A model generated the notes under the pieces. The model was not told the DNA's origin and ran no database searches. It saw nothing but the letters and a program-made list of their open reading frames with translations. Both the position numbers and the translations under genes were made by a program. A stretch of 64,000 bases of DNA, taken from assembly GCA_018653365.1 (NCBI GenBank), contig JABIAG010000003.1:158830-222829 (forward strand). Direction: 5' to 3'. Positions 15,402 to 24,469 of the stretch are shown in pieces (the first letter of the stretch is position 1; every line of letters starts with the position of its first letter). This DNA comes from Candidatus Woesearchaeota archaeon. Its GTDB lineage: Archaea; Nanobdellota; Nanobdellia; Woesearchaeales; JABIAG01.

Positions 15402-16450
15402 TTGTATGCCTCTGAGTATTTTTTTGCTACAACAGTCCAAGAATAATTTTTTATTATGTATTCTCTGCATTTTTTTCTTAATCCTTCTGCTTTTTTTTGC
15501 ATTTCTTTTAATGCGTTTACTAATTCAGCTAAGCTTCCTGGTTTAACCTTTATTCCCACTGTGTTGTCTATTACATCTCTCATTCCACCAATGTTGCTTC
15601 CGATAACAGGGGTTCCACAACTTAATGCTTCTAGTGTAACAAATCCAAATGGTTCTTTTAGTGAAGGAATAACTAGGACGTCTGCTTCAGAATAGTAATT
15701 GGGTAATTCAGATTGTGGTTTTTTGCCTAAGAATTCACAGTTAATCTTCGAGTCATTAGCCAGTTTCTTTAATTGCATTTCTTTATCACCACTCCCAATG
15801 ATCTTAAGGCAGTAATCATAATTTAATTTAGAACAAGCAGTAATTAGTTTGTTAATACCTTTTTCTTTTGATAACCGTCCAACATATAGAATTCGTAACT
15901 TTTCTGACTTTGTATGTTTCTTTGGTGAAAATAGTTCCGTATCAACACCATTACTGATAACTTTGATCTCTCTTTTTATTCCAAGCTTCTCTAGTTCGTT
16001 CTTTGCTTGGGTTGTTAGGGTTGTTACAGTTTTAGCATTTCTTAAGAGCTTTTTCCCATATAGGTGATATGCTATTTTGATTATTGTCGGTATCTTCTCT
16101 ATCCTTTGGGTTAATACTAAATTTTTGAGTTTTCTTAATTGCCATCCCATTGGCATAAACCATTCTTGTAAATGTATTGCATCAAAGTTTTCTTTTTCAA
16201 TCTTTTTTTTCAATCCCCTTAATTTTAACATGCCTTTTCTTTTTATGCCGCAACTATTTAGTCTAATCACTCTTACGTTTTTTAATTTACTTCCTTCAGT
16301 TATCTTTCTTACTTTTCCATATCGTGGTACAGAAAATTTACTAACATAAATTGTGATTTCATGACCTAATTTCGTTAAATTATCTGCTAGGTAATACTCA
16401 TTTCCTTTTTCTCTTTCATCATAAAATGCAGTTATTAGTGCAATCTTCAT
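15398..16450 (-). CDS. GT4-family glycosyltransferase
   Basis: About 350 residues. N-terminal MKIALITAFYDEREKGNEYY opens the first Rossmann domain. The second domain shows RILYVGRLSKEKGI, IIGSGDKE, FLGKKPQSEL and the E-x7-E region in PSLKEPFGFVTLEAL, followed by CGTPVIGSNIGG, all standard for GT4. Start 16450 overlaps the upstream methyltransferase stop as ATGA; the track's 16474 start lies inside that gene. Part of the surface-glycan operon; donor and acceptor unknown. Confidence 0.9.
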   Translation of the reverse strand: MKIALITAFYDEREKGNEYYLADNLTKLGHEITIYVSKFSVPRYGKVRKITEGSKLKNVRVIRLNSCGIKRKGMLKLRGLKKKIEKENFDAIHLQEWFMPMGWQLRKLKNLVLTQRIEKIPTIIKIAYHLYGKKLLRNAKTVTTLTTQAKNELEKLGIKREIKVISNGVDTELFSPKKHTKSEKLRILYVGRLSKEKGINKLITACSKLNYDYCLKIIGSGDKEMQLKKLANDSKINCEFLGKKPQSELPNYYSEADVLVIPSLKEPFGFVTLEALSCGTPVIGSNIGGMRDVIDNTVGIKVKPGSLAELVNALKEMQKKAEGLRKKCREYIIKNYSWTVVAKKYSEAYK

Positions 16451-17175
16451 TTTTTCTCCATTATAACATACCAACCATTAACCATTCTGTGTGGCAGTAC
16501 ATTAGCTATTTTTTGATCAACCTTTTCCAGCAGTCTTCTTAGAGGTGTATGGAAGAATAGTTGGTTTATTGGAAACGTTCCTAATATGAAGCAATGGTTT
16601 TTTATCTTTCTTATTTTTAGTCCTGCCTTATTTGCTAATTTTTTTAGTTGTTTTATTCTGAACTTTTGTATGTGTGGGTTATCATAATTTGCTGTGAACA
16701 TACCTTCGTTTGTTTTTGTTTTACTTTTTAGTTTTGTTGTTTTTCTTGTTCGAGTTATTAATCTTCCAATAATTTCGCTTGATCCATATCCATTTGGGAC
16801 TGTGATGATTGCCCACTTTTTTGTAACTCTTGAAATTTCTTTTAACATACTTTCAGGATTTTGTAAATGTTCTAGTACTTGAATGTTTAACACCACATCA
16901 TATTTTTCTTTTTCTTCTTTTATGTCTTTTACTTCAAAACTTACATTGGGTAGTTTGTTTCTTTTTTTTGCAATTTCGATTGATGCTTTATCTACGTCTA
17001 TGCCTCTTATTTTTTTAGCAACTAGTCCTGTTGGAATTGTAATTGATCCCGTTCCACAACCAACATCTAAAATGCTGGCATTATTAATCTTTTTTATGAA
17101 ATCAGTTACGAACTTTAACCTATTTATTCCTCCTACATCGTCTTGTACATTGGTATGTTTTAGAAAAGCGTTCAT
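16447..17175 (-). CDS. SAM-dependent methyltransferase (class I)
   Basis: About 242 residues. ILDVGCGTGSITI is a clean motif I, IRGIDVDKAS motif II, YDVVLNIQVLEHLQNPE motif IV with the EH pair, and a C-terminal basic region follows. Matches UbiE/UbiG-like small-molecule methyltransferases. Start set to 17175, where the ATG overlaps the stop of the GT9 gene as ATGA. The track start adds 29 residues read from inside the neighbour. Lies between a GT9 and GT4 genes, so methylation of a sugar in the glycan is the simplest context reading. Confidence 0.87.
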   Translation of the reverse strand: MNAFLKHTNVQDDVGGINRLKFVTDFIKKINNASILDVGCGTGSITIPTGLVAKKIRGIDVDKASIEIAKKRNKLPNVSFEVKDIKEEKEKYDVVLNIQVLEHLQNPESMLKEISRVTKKWAIITVPNGYGSSEIIGRLITRTRKTTKLKSKTKTNEGMFTANYDNPHIQKFRIKQLKKLANKAGLKIRKIKNHCFILGTFPINQLFFHTPLRRLLEKVDQKIANVLPHRMVNGWYVIMEKK

Positions 17176-18281
17176 TTTACCTCTTTTAATACTTCTTCTA
17201 CCTTTATTTTTTTCATACACTTTCGTTTTAGTTTTTGATTGCAGTGATCGTAAAGTCCACAAGGGCTACATTCTTCATGTTTGCTGATTACTGTGCAATT
17301 TTTGTATGCTTTCCATCTTTTAATGTTTGTGGGTCCCATCAATTCTATTGTTTTTGCTCCAACGATTGAAGCTAGATGCATTCCTCCGGAATCGCATCCA
17401 ATTACATACTTTGCTTTTGTCATTAAAGCTCCAACTTCATTTAGATCTTTTCCAAGAAATTCAAGGGGTTTTGTTCGTGCATATTTCATTACACTTAATA
17501 CATTTTTATCTCCTTTTGCTCCTGATAGAATTACTTGATATTTCAAGTTTAGTTTATCAACAAGTTCGATCCATTTTTCTAATTCCCATTCTTTTGTCGG
17601 ATACCCTGCTGAAGGTAAAATAACAATGATTTCTTTTTCAACTTTTTCTAGTACTACTTCAAGTTTCTTATATTCTTCTTTTCCTATTTCAAGTTTATAT
17701 TTTGCATCGGTTCCACCAATTGCTTTGGCTAGTTCCAAGTTGTTTTCTACTTCGTGTTTATCAAGAAACTTAATTGGGTGGGTTAATAGATACTCTCCCC
17801 CAGTTATTCCATATCCTGCTCGTAATGGTGCTTTGCTTTTATAAACTAGTAAGAGTATGTTTCTCAGGTCCCCCCTTAAATCTATTGCCAAATCATATTG
17901 TGATTTTTTTAATTTTTTAATTAATTTAAAGTATGTTTTGATGTCATTCCAATCAAGTTTGAATCCATATCTTATCCAAGGAACATCATATTCGATTAAA
18001 TTGTCATAATCATAGTTATATTTCCATACTTCTTTGAATTTTGAATTGATTACTACATCAATTTGAGCTTTTGGGTATGCTTTTCTTATTGATTCTATTG
18101 CTGGAAAGCTGATTAATGTGTCTCCCAGATAGCCAAAGTCCACAATTAATATCTTTTTAATTTCACTAAGAGAAATGCTTCTCTTGTTTTCAAACAGTTT
18201 GCAAGCGGGGTGGATTGTTTTTAGTATTCCATCAACTATCGCAACGGCTTTTCCTCTTTTCTTATTTATTATCTTATTCAT
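17172..18281 (-). CDS. GT9-family (heptosyltransferase-like) glycosyltransferase
   Basis: 369 residues. ILIVDFGYLGDTLISFPAIESIR is the family 9 start (compare bacterial 'R.gaiGDvll..P.i..lr'). VILPSAGYPTKEW is the donor-binding region, CDSGGMHLAS matches the conserved 'DsG.mHlA' loop, and the Cys cluster CSPCGLYDHC with a further Cys closes the protein as in WaaF/RfaF relatives. GT9 enzymes transfer heptose or similar sugars to lipopolysaccharide cores in bacteria; in archaea the acceptor is unknown. The start overlaps the upstream GT4 by 8 bases. Presence of this bacterial-type family suggests transfer, by inference. Confidence 0.88.
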   Translation of the reverse strand: MNKIINKKRGKAVAIVDGILKTIHPACKLFENKRSISLSEIKKILIVDFGYLGDTLISFPAIESIRKAYPKAQIDVVINSKFKEVWKYNYDYDNLIEYDVPWIRYGFKLDWNDIKTYFKLIKKLKKSQYDLAIDLRGDLRNILLLVYKSKAPLRAGYGITGGEYLLTHPIKFLDKHEVENNLELAKAIGGTDAKYKLEIGKEEYKKLEVVLEKVEKEIIVILPSAGYPTKEWELEKWIELVDKLNLKYQVILSGAKGDKNVLSVMKYARTKPLEFLGKDLNEVGALMTKAKYVIGCDSGGMHLASIVGAKTIELMGPTNIKRWKAYKNCTVISKHEECSPCGLYDHCNQKLKRKCMKKIKVEEVLKEVK

Positions 18282-19410
18282 TTAGTAACTCTCGGTAAAC
18301 TTTTTCATATTCTTCAATTATATCTTTCCATAAAAATGTTTTTGTGCCAAACTCAGTTAGTTTTCCCTGATAGACGTCAACAACCCCTTTAGTTATTGCA
18401 TTAGCGTTTCCCGGTTCGACTAGTTTGCCCTTGCCGTTTATTACTTCCGGTAGTGATCCCGCATTTGTTGCTACAACTGCTTTTCCTAAACTGCACGCTT
18501 CTACGCAAGTATATCCAAAGCCTTCTGCTAGTGAGGGTATAACAACACAATCTGCCATCATTACCTGGCTTGGTAGTTCTTCATACTTTGCAGGTTCTAA
18601 TATTATGATGTTTTCTTTAAGTTTGAGTTTTTCAATCATATTCATTAGTTTGTCATACTGTTTTGTATACGCTTTAGCTTTACTTAATCTTAGTACTAAT
18701 TTAACATTTTTTATTTCTTTTTTTATTTCTGGAAGCGCATTGATCAAATACTCAAAGCCTTTAGATGTACCGGGTCTTCCTGATGCGAAAAGAACATAAT
18801 TTGTCTCAATATTCAACTTTTTTCTCCAAAGACTTTTGTCATACTTTTTTGGGTCCCATGGAGCGTAATCCATACCATTGTGTATTGTCATAACTTTTTC
18901 TTTTGGGATATTTTTAACATTAAGTAGGTCTTTTTTTGTTGCGTTAGAAACACATATGTATTTGTCAAACTTTTGTTTGTATATTCCCTTTTCGAGCGTA
19001 TTATGGATCCAGATGGAAACTCCGCGTTTTTCAGTAACTAGATTCCATTTCCCTATCCATACTTCATGTACTGTTAAAATAACTTTCTTACCTGCTTTTT
19101 TGGCTCCAATTGAAGCGGGTCGACTTGCTGTGAATGTTGTAGTGTGTACTAAATCATAATTTTTGGCTTCTTGTGCAACTTTTCTTGTTGCTAGGAAGCT
19201 AAATAAGTATCTTGTCAGAATTTTTGGTACGTTTACACGTTCAATTTCAACTCCATTAAGGGTTTCTTTTTTTTGGGTTCCTGAAATTCTAGAAGTGATT
19301 ACTTTAACGTTATGTCCTCTTTTAACTAAACCTTCGCATAGGTTCTTGAATACAATTTCTACTCCTCCTATGTGGGGAAGGTAGTATTCCAATACAAACA
19401 GTATTTTCAT
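18274..19410 (-). CDS. GT4-family glycosyltransferase
   Basis: 378 residues with the GT-B fold. MKILFVLEYYLPHIGGVEIVFKNL is a typical GT4 N-terminus. The second domain carries YVLFASGRPGTSKGFEYLI, the PAKYEEL segment, and IPSLAEGFGYTCVEACSLGKAVVATNAG, containing the E-x7-E signature. Its start overlaps the DUF2304 gene by 4 bases (ATGA), and its stop overlaps the GT9 start by 8. Probably retaining; donor unknown. Confidence 0.9.
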   Translation of the reverse strand: MKILFVLEYYLPHIGGVEIVFKNLCEGLVKRGHNVKVITSRISGTQKKETLNGVEIERVNVPKILTRYLFSFLATRKVAQEAKNYDLVHTTTFTASRPASIGAKKAGKKVILTVHEVWIGKWNLVTEKRGVSIWIHNTLEKGIYKQKFDKYICVSNATKKDLLNVKNIPKEKVMTIHNGMDYAPWDPKKYDKSLWRKKLNIETNYVLFASGRPGTSKGFEYLINALPEIKKEIKNVKLVLRLSKAKAYTKQYDKLMNMIEKLKLKENIIILEPAKYEELPSQVMMADCVVIPSLAEGFGYTCVEACSLGKAVVATNAGSLPEVINGKGKLVEPGNANAITKGVVDVYQGKLTEFGTKTFLWKDIIEEYEKVYRELLNE

Positions 19411-19787
19411 TTTCTTTCTTCATCTTCAGTTTTCTTAGACAAGTTATCAGTTTCAATAACTTCACAATTTTTTAATGCTATTTTTCTTACTATTTCTTCT
19501 ACTTTTTTGTTATTTTTCTTTACTAGTCTGTAATTTTGAAATCCCAGTAGTATTAAGAATAAAAATCCAATTATAGTTAGGAAATCAAGGGTTCGTACAA
19601 TTGAGAGCGTTCGTGTTATTTTATCTAGAATGTTGGGAAATATAATTAAAAAGATAAACACTAGCCAGAATATTGTCCACAGAACAAATTCGCCGCTTCT
19701 AAATTCTTTCTTTTTGAAGTTAACAAAACTAAGATAAAGTAATACTGCTCCAAATAAAACTCCAATAATCTGTATTCCCACTAACAT
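19407..19787 (-). CDS. DUF2304 small membrane protein
   Basis: 126 residues with three hydrophobic helices (about 3-22, 35-53, 65-85) and a charged cytoplasmic tail. The layout and FRSGEFVLWTIFWLVFIFLI core match DUF2304, a family often encoded beside dolichol-phosphate-mannose-synthase-like GT2 enzymes, exactly as here. An AGGAGGG ribosome-binding site sits in the 13-base gap after the GT2 gene. It may act as a membrane partner or anchor for the GT2 enzyme; this is inferred from recurrent neighbourhood. Confidence 0.8.
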   Translation of the reverse strand: MLVGIQIIGVLFGAVLLYLSFVNFKKKEFRSGEFVLWTIFWLVFIFLIIFPNILDKITRTLSIVRTLDFLTIIGFLFLILLGFQNYRLVKKNNKKVEEIVRKIALKNCEVIETDNLSKKTEDEERK

Positions 19788-19800
19788 TTTTTTCCCTCCT

Positions 19801-20466
19801 TCATAGGTTAAATAACTTCCACTTTATTAAGTTTAGTACTATTTTTATGCCATCAACTGTTGTTGTGCCTTTGTATTTATCCCCATATATTGTTGTTATG
19901 GGAATTTCGCAGTAGTTGATATTATTTCTTCCTGCTCTTGCAATCATCTCTGATTCCATTGAATAATCATTAGCTTGCCATCGAATCTTTTTATATGTTT
20001 CTGATGTGAATGCTCTAAACCCTGATTGTGTGTCTCGTAAGTTTATTCTATAAAGGAGTTTGGTAATCTTGTCTATTGCAAAATTTCCTGCTCTGAATAT
20101 GAAGGGCATATTTTTTGAGGGAATTCTATAGCCAAATACTAAGTCTTTTTCTTTTAGTTTTGTAATAAAATTTGGAATCAGTTTTGGTTCATGTTGTCCG
20201 TCTGCATCCATTACAATGATGTGTTTTGCTCCTCGACTTATTGCATAATCACATCCGGTTTTTAATGCTGCACCTTTACCTAAATTTGTTATGTGTCTTA
20301 ATACTGTAACTTTTTCAGTTTTTGCTATTTTAGAAGTTGAGTCTTTGCTGCCATCATCAACGAGGATTATATTTTTTACATAAGTCTTAACATCTTTTAG
20401 TACTTTTCCGATGTGTTTCTCTTCGTTGTGTGCTGGAATGACAACGAAGGTTTCATTCGGTTCCAT
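19801..20466 (-). CDS. GT2-family glycosyltransferase (dolichol-phosphate mannosyltransferase-like)
   Basis: 221 residues. VVIPAHNEEKHIGKVL is the family start, IILVDDGSKDST the nucleotide-binding strand, MDADGQHEP the DxD-containing metal site, and YRINLRDTQSGFRAF the DTQSGFRaf signature of polyprenyl-phosphate glycosyltransferases. It should transfer a hexose from a nucleotide sugar to dolichyl/polyprenyl phosphate at the membrane face. Overlaps the 3' end of the AglB gene by 14 bases and precedes a DUF2304 partner. Together these supply and transfer lipid-linked sugars. Confidence 0.92.
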   Translation of the reverse strand: MEPNETFVVIPAHNEEKHIGKVLKDVKTYVKNIILVDDGSKDSTSKIAKTEKVTVLRHITNLGKGAALKTGCDYAISRGAKHIIVMDADGQHEPKLIPNFITKLKEKDLVFGYRIPSKNMPFIFRAGNFAIDKITKLLYRINLRDTQSGFRAFTSETYKKIRWQANDYSMESEMIARAGRNNINYCEIPITTIYGDKYKGTTTVDGIKIVLNLIKWKLFNL

Positions 20467-23305
20467 TGCCCTCTTTACTTGCCTCTTCTTTTAATCGTGT
20501 TTGAACTTGACATTGCCAATCTACTTTGTAAACATATATTTTGCCCCCAGTTATTTGGGTTTGTTCATCAAATTTCTCAAAACAGTTTAATCCATTTCCA
20601 TTATTGAAAAACATTCTTGTGAACATGCTGCTAGATAATAATGGATCAGTAGCCATGGCTTGATACTCTTCACCTTTTTTTATTACGGTTATGCCTACGC
20701 TAATTCCTGAGTTATTGTATTCTTTTTGTGTAATGATTCCCTCCTCAAAGTAAGCAAACTTTTTTGGTGTTAGTTTGTCTTGAGTGGTTGTTTGAGCATA
20801 GATTTCTTTGCTAGTTGTGTTTAAAATGAATGGAATCTTTTGATTGCCCACTCCTTGAATACATTGATATATGGTAGGTTCTATTTCACTGCATGTTTTT
20901 AATCCTGATGCGTATCCAGGCCATCTTGATATCCATTGATTTGGGTCTTGGGTTGTTATATCATCATAGTATTTCATTGATTGTTCTTCACTTAGTTCGA
21001 ATTGAGTTTGTAAAATAGTTAGGCTTTCAGATTCTGTTTTTCCTTTTAGCTCTCGTACCATTGATGCTTTTTCAAAGTCCCAGCTCCCAAAGTGGCCCCA
21101 CACTCCTGCTTTTCCAACCATGTCTTCTGAGGCTATAACGAATGCTTCGGGGGGCGCACAGTGTGTAAGGGTTAAGATTTCTTCAACTTCATTTTCAGAA
21201 AATTCATTTGATTCAAGTAAGTTCTTTGCACCAGTTTCATCTTGTAAGATTATGTTTTTAATAAGTAAAATGGAGTTGAAATCATTTTTTAATTTATCAT
21301 TTATTTTATCATAAGCCCCGTTACCGCCACAATCCAGCATTCTTATTATTGCAAATGCTTCTTTTTCATCAGATGTTAAGAGTAATTTTCCTACCCAATG
21401 CGCTTTTGGCGAGTTTTGAGATGCACCATCAAAGTTGGTTCCTCGGTCTGCTGCGTATTTAAACCAGTGTCCAAAGTCCCACCAGGAGGTAATAATTGCG
21501 TTTTCTTCTGAGCTTTCTTTTATGTTTGTTAATGAAGTCCACCATGCATCATTCATTGAGGGAATTTCGTTAACTGCTTGATTCCATCCTGCTTTTGCAG
21601 GTGCAACTAATAATCCAATTGCTAGTAATATGAATATTATGTTTATTAGCCCTTTGCTTATGTCTAGTTGAGCGGGCAGTGTCTTTTTTGCATAATTGTA
21701 AATGATGCCTATAAATGCGCCTATCGCAATACTAAATGCCGGAACTAATAATAATGTAAATCTTAATCCTTTTGTTGAACCATAAATTGCGCCAACAAAC
21801 CATAATGTTAAAAATATTGCATATTTTAGATCCCGTTTTCCATTCTCTTTTTTAACAACAGTTAAGATGATTCCAACAACAGCAATAAAGAATAAGAATC
21901 CACCCCCTATTGCACCAATTGTTGATTCAACGGATGCAGGGTTTAGTTCTGCTACGGTGGTTAACACATTAGGCCAGATTGTTCCCAGGGCAACTTCTTT
22001 TATTTGAATGATGCTCAGTGGGAAGTTTAAGAATGCATAGAAAAATTGTTGTATTCCTCTAACAAATCCACTTTTAAAAAGTATGGCAACACTTAACATT
22101 GCAGCGAAGAAGAATGGAACTGCTGATATTATGAGGTCTTTTAGTGTTGTTTTTGTCTCTTTTTTTGTTTTTGAATTCATAATTAGTTTTATGATTCCAT
22201 AGATTATTATTGTTGCAATTATAAAGTCAAATATGTACCACCATCCTGACCAGAATCTTGAATATAGTCCAACCAAAAGTCCAGAACCTATACCTAACCA
22301 TAATTTGGTTTTAGTTTTCTTTGCTTCAAATGCACCTATAAACAGCCAGGCAATCATTAGTGGAAAAAACACGTTATATGGGTCTGTATCAGCAAATCCT
22401 GCTACTGTTCTTGTCATAAATGCAGTATGTACTGCTAGCAAAGATGCTCCCGCTGTTGCCCCTAAGTTTCCTGCGACTTTTTTTATTAAGAAAAAGCAGG
22501 GAATTATGGCAAGGGTCGCTATTATTAATGGCACGTAAAAAATAGCCTTCATAATATCTTTATTTCCAAAGGCTCGTGAAATTTTGAAAGTTATATAATT
22601 TACATAATTGTGATAATTGTTATCTGGTGCTTTTTTGCTTGGGGCGTTCTTTTTTGTTTCATATGATATTCCGTTTTCTTTTACATCTCCAAGATGTCCA
22701 TTTTCATCAAGATTTCTTGCATATCTTGCATAATAATATGGGTCGATCGCAATTAAGTATGTTTGTCCATTATCATTTTGTAATCTTGATTTGTATGCCT
22801 TCCTGTATCCTTCAATTGCTTCATTATAAGGAAGTTGCTCTAACTGGCCATTTCCTGGAGCAAAGACCTTGTCTTGAAGTTTAAGTTTTTTATATTCTTC
22901 TTCTATGAGTCTTTGTTTGTTTTCTTGTGGTAAACTTGGAAACTGTGCGTTTATTGATTGAGAGATAACATTCATGTTAAAGTTGTCAATGCTGTTTTCT
23001 GCCCATTGTTCGGTTATAGGCAAATAGGCAGGTTGTATTCTAAAAAATATGCTAAGAAATATGGGAATTAATATTAATAGAATAATTCCATATTTTTTTG
23101 TAAACTTTTTGGTTTCTTTATACCCTTTTTTGATTGTTTCTTTTACGTCTTTTAAATCTAGTTCATCTTCGGTGGATTCTTTACTTTCTTTTTTATCTTT
23201 TGAAAAGAAGTTTTTGAATCCTGCTTTTATTTTTGAGAAGTCTATATTTACTTCTTCGTCTTCTATTTTTTCTTCTTGAGATTTGGATTTTTCGTTTTCT
23301 TCCAT
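20453..23305 (-). CDS. aglB: Oligosaccharyltransferase AglB/STT3
   Basis: About 950 residues. A charged cytoplasmic N-terminus of about 70 residues precedes some 12-13 membrane helices; catalytic features are an early acidic loop and FADTDPYNVFFP. The large outer C-terminal domain carries TSWWDFGHW, the WWDYG-type motif that binds the acceptor Asn sequon (Phe in place of Tyr). It transfers a lipid-linked glycan to Asn-X-Ser/Thr outside the cell. I use the ATG at 23305 in preference to a TTG seven codons up. First gene of the run with GT2, DUF2304, GT4, GT9 and others, making this an agl-type N-glycosylation cluster. Confidence 0.95.
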   Translation of the reverse strand: MEENEKSKSQEEKIEDEEVNIDFSKIKAGFKNFFSKDKKESKESTEDELDLKDVKETIKKGYKETKKFTKKYGIILLILIPIFLSIFFRIQPAYLPITEQWAENSIDNFNMNVISQSINAQFPSLPQENKQRLIEEEYKKLKLQDKVFAPGNGQLEQLPYNEAIEGYRKAYKSRLQNDNGQTYLIAIDPYYYARYARNLDENGHLGDVKENGISYETKKNAPSKKAPDNNYHNYVNYITFKISRAFGNKDIMKAIFYVPLIIATLAIIPCFFLIKKVAGNLGATAGASLLAVHTAFMTRTVAGFADTDPYNVFFPLMIAWLFIGAFEAKKTKTKLWLGIGSGLLVGLYSRFWSGWWYIFDFIIATIIIYGIIKLIMNSKTKKETKTTLKDLIISAVPFFFAAMLSVAILFKSGFVRGIQQFFYAFLNFPLSIIQIKEVALGTIWPNVLTTVAELNPASVESTIGAIGGGFLFFIAVVGIILTVVKKENGKRDLKYAIFLTLWFVGAIYGSTKGLRFTLLLVPAFSIAIGAFIGIIYNYAKKTLPAQLDISKGLINIIFILLAIGLLVAPAKAGWNQAVNEIPSMNDAWWTSLTNIKESSEENAIITSWWDFGHWFKYAADRGTNFDGASQNSPKAHWVGKLLLTSDEKEAFAIIRMLDCGGNGAYDKINDKLKNDFNSILLIKNIILQDETGAKNLLESNEFSENEVEEILTLTHCAPPEAFVIASEDMVGKAGVWGHFGSWDFEKASMVRELKGKTESESLTILQTQFELSEEQSMKYYDDITTQDPNQWISRWPGYASGLKTCSEIEPTIYQCIQGVGNQKIPFILNTTSKEIYAQTTTQDKLTPKKFAYFEEGIITQKEYNNSGISVGITVIKKGEEYQAMATDPLLSSSMFTRMFFNNGNGLNCFEKFDEQTQITGGKIYVYKVDWQCQVQTRLKEEASKEGNGTE

Positions 23306-23336
23306 TTTTTGTTTAGTGATATTCAAGAACTGGAAA

Positions 23337-24347
23337 CTATTTATAAATTTTTGGGGCGTATGTGATTAGTGTTGGATTACGTAATAAGAGCTTGATTGCA
23401 ATCTTTTTTAGGTTATCTCGATCTATTTCTTCAAGTATTTTTTTGTTTTTTTCTTTTCTAAATAATTTAAATAGTTTTTTAATTTCTTCATCGTTTAAAT
23501 GGTCTAATACTTTTCTTGCTATTAATTGTGTTTTCAATTCTTTTCTTACCTTTCTTAGTTTTCTTTTGTATTTTTTTCTTTTAATTAAACAGTTTGCTAG
23601 AACTTTTGCTGCTTTCAATCCAGGTATGATTCCGCCGCCGGTTGTTGCTTTTACCATTCCTGCTGCATCCCCTACTATGTATAGGTTATTTTTGCAGAGT
23701 TTGTTTTTTGGGTTATATTTTGGAATTAGTCCTGCTTGTAATGAATTTTGTTTTCCTTTTGTAAACTTTTTGAATGTTTGTTTAGCGTTTTCTTTTTCAT
23801 CCATGATTCCAACGCGGCAGGTCCCATTTCCTTCAGGGATTGTCCATCCAAATTTGCCGTAATCAAGCGAGGCCTTAATTTGAGAGTCCGGGAGTTTTAT
23901 TTTAGTTTGTATTCCCATCCAAGATGTTGTTTTGTTTCCTATGGCTTTTGATACTATTGAGTTGGGCCCATCCGCACCTATGATTATTCCTTTTAGTTCA
24001 GCTAAATCATTAATTCTTTTTCCCAGAGAAAATTTAACCCCTCTTTCTTTTGCTTTATTATAAAAAAACGTATCAAATTTGGTGCGGTCTATTATTATGT
24101 CTGGATTTCTTAGTTTTATTTTGAGCTTTTGATCTTTATAACTTATTTCAAAGTTTTTTATTTTGTTTAGAATAACTTCTGGTGGAATTTGGATCACACT
24201 ATTAATACTATTAGTTATTATTCCTGCGCATTGTACTGGTTTTCCAATTTCTGAATGTTCTTCATAAACTTCCACTTCGAATTTATCTGCAAGTAGGTAT
24301 GCAAGATAACATCCAACTGGTCCAGCGCCGATTATATTGATTTTCAT
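23337..24347 (-). CDS. Geranylgeranyl reductase-family flavoprotein
   Basis: 336 residues. N-terminal NIIGAGPVGCYLAYLL is the FAD-binding GxGxxG motif, KPVQCAGIIT is the P-x-x-C-A-G motif typical of archaeal digeranylgeranylglycerophospholipid reductases, GADGPNS is the middle flavin motif, and YIVGDAAGMVKATTGGGI is the second FAD contact. These enzymes saturate isoprenoid chains of archaeal lipids or of polyprenol carriers. It lies upstream of aglB on the same strand with a short gap, so it might act on the dolichol carrier. A second family member is at 54236. Confidence 0.88.
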   Translation of the reverse strand: MKINIIGAGPVGCYLAYLLADKFEVEVYEEHSEIGKPVQCAGIITNSINSVIQIPPEVILNKIKNFEISYKDQKLKIKLRNPDIIIDRTKFDTFFYNKAKERGVKFSLGKRINDLAELKGIIIGADGPNSIVSKAIGNKTTSWMGIQTKIKLPDSQIKASLDYGKFGWTIPEGNGTCRVGIMDEKENAKQTFKKFTKGKQNSLQAGLIPKYNPKNKLCKNNLYIVGDAAGMVKATTGGGIIPGLKAAKVLANCLIKRKKYKRKLRKVRKELKTQLIARKVLDHLNDEEIKKLFKLFRKEKNKKILEEIDRDNLKKIAIKLLLRNPTLITYAPKIYK

Positions 24348-24469
24348 TCTTGTTTTAACTTCCTCAATTATTTAACTTTGACCTACTACTATATAATAGT
24401 AAACTATCAATAATCTTTATAAGCTTTACTCCATTTCCAAATAAAATAGTTGTTGGAGGGATATTAAAA

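Noticed and set aside
23362-23862. 166-aa plus-strand ORF
   Set aside because: Shadow of the geranylgeranyl-reductase-family gene, low-complexity Phe/Ser sequence.
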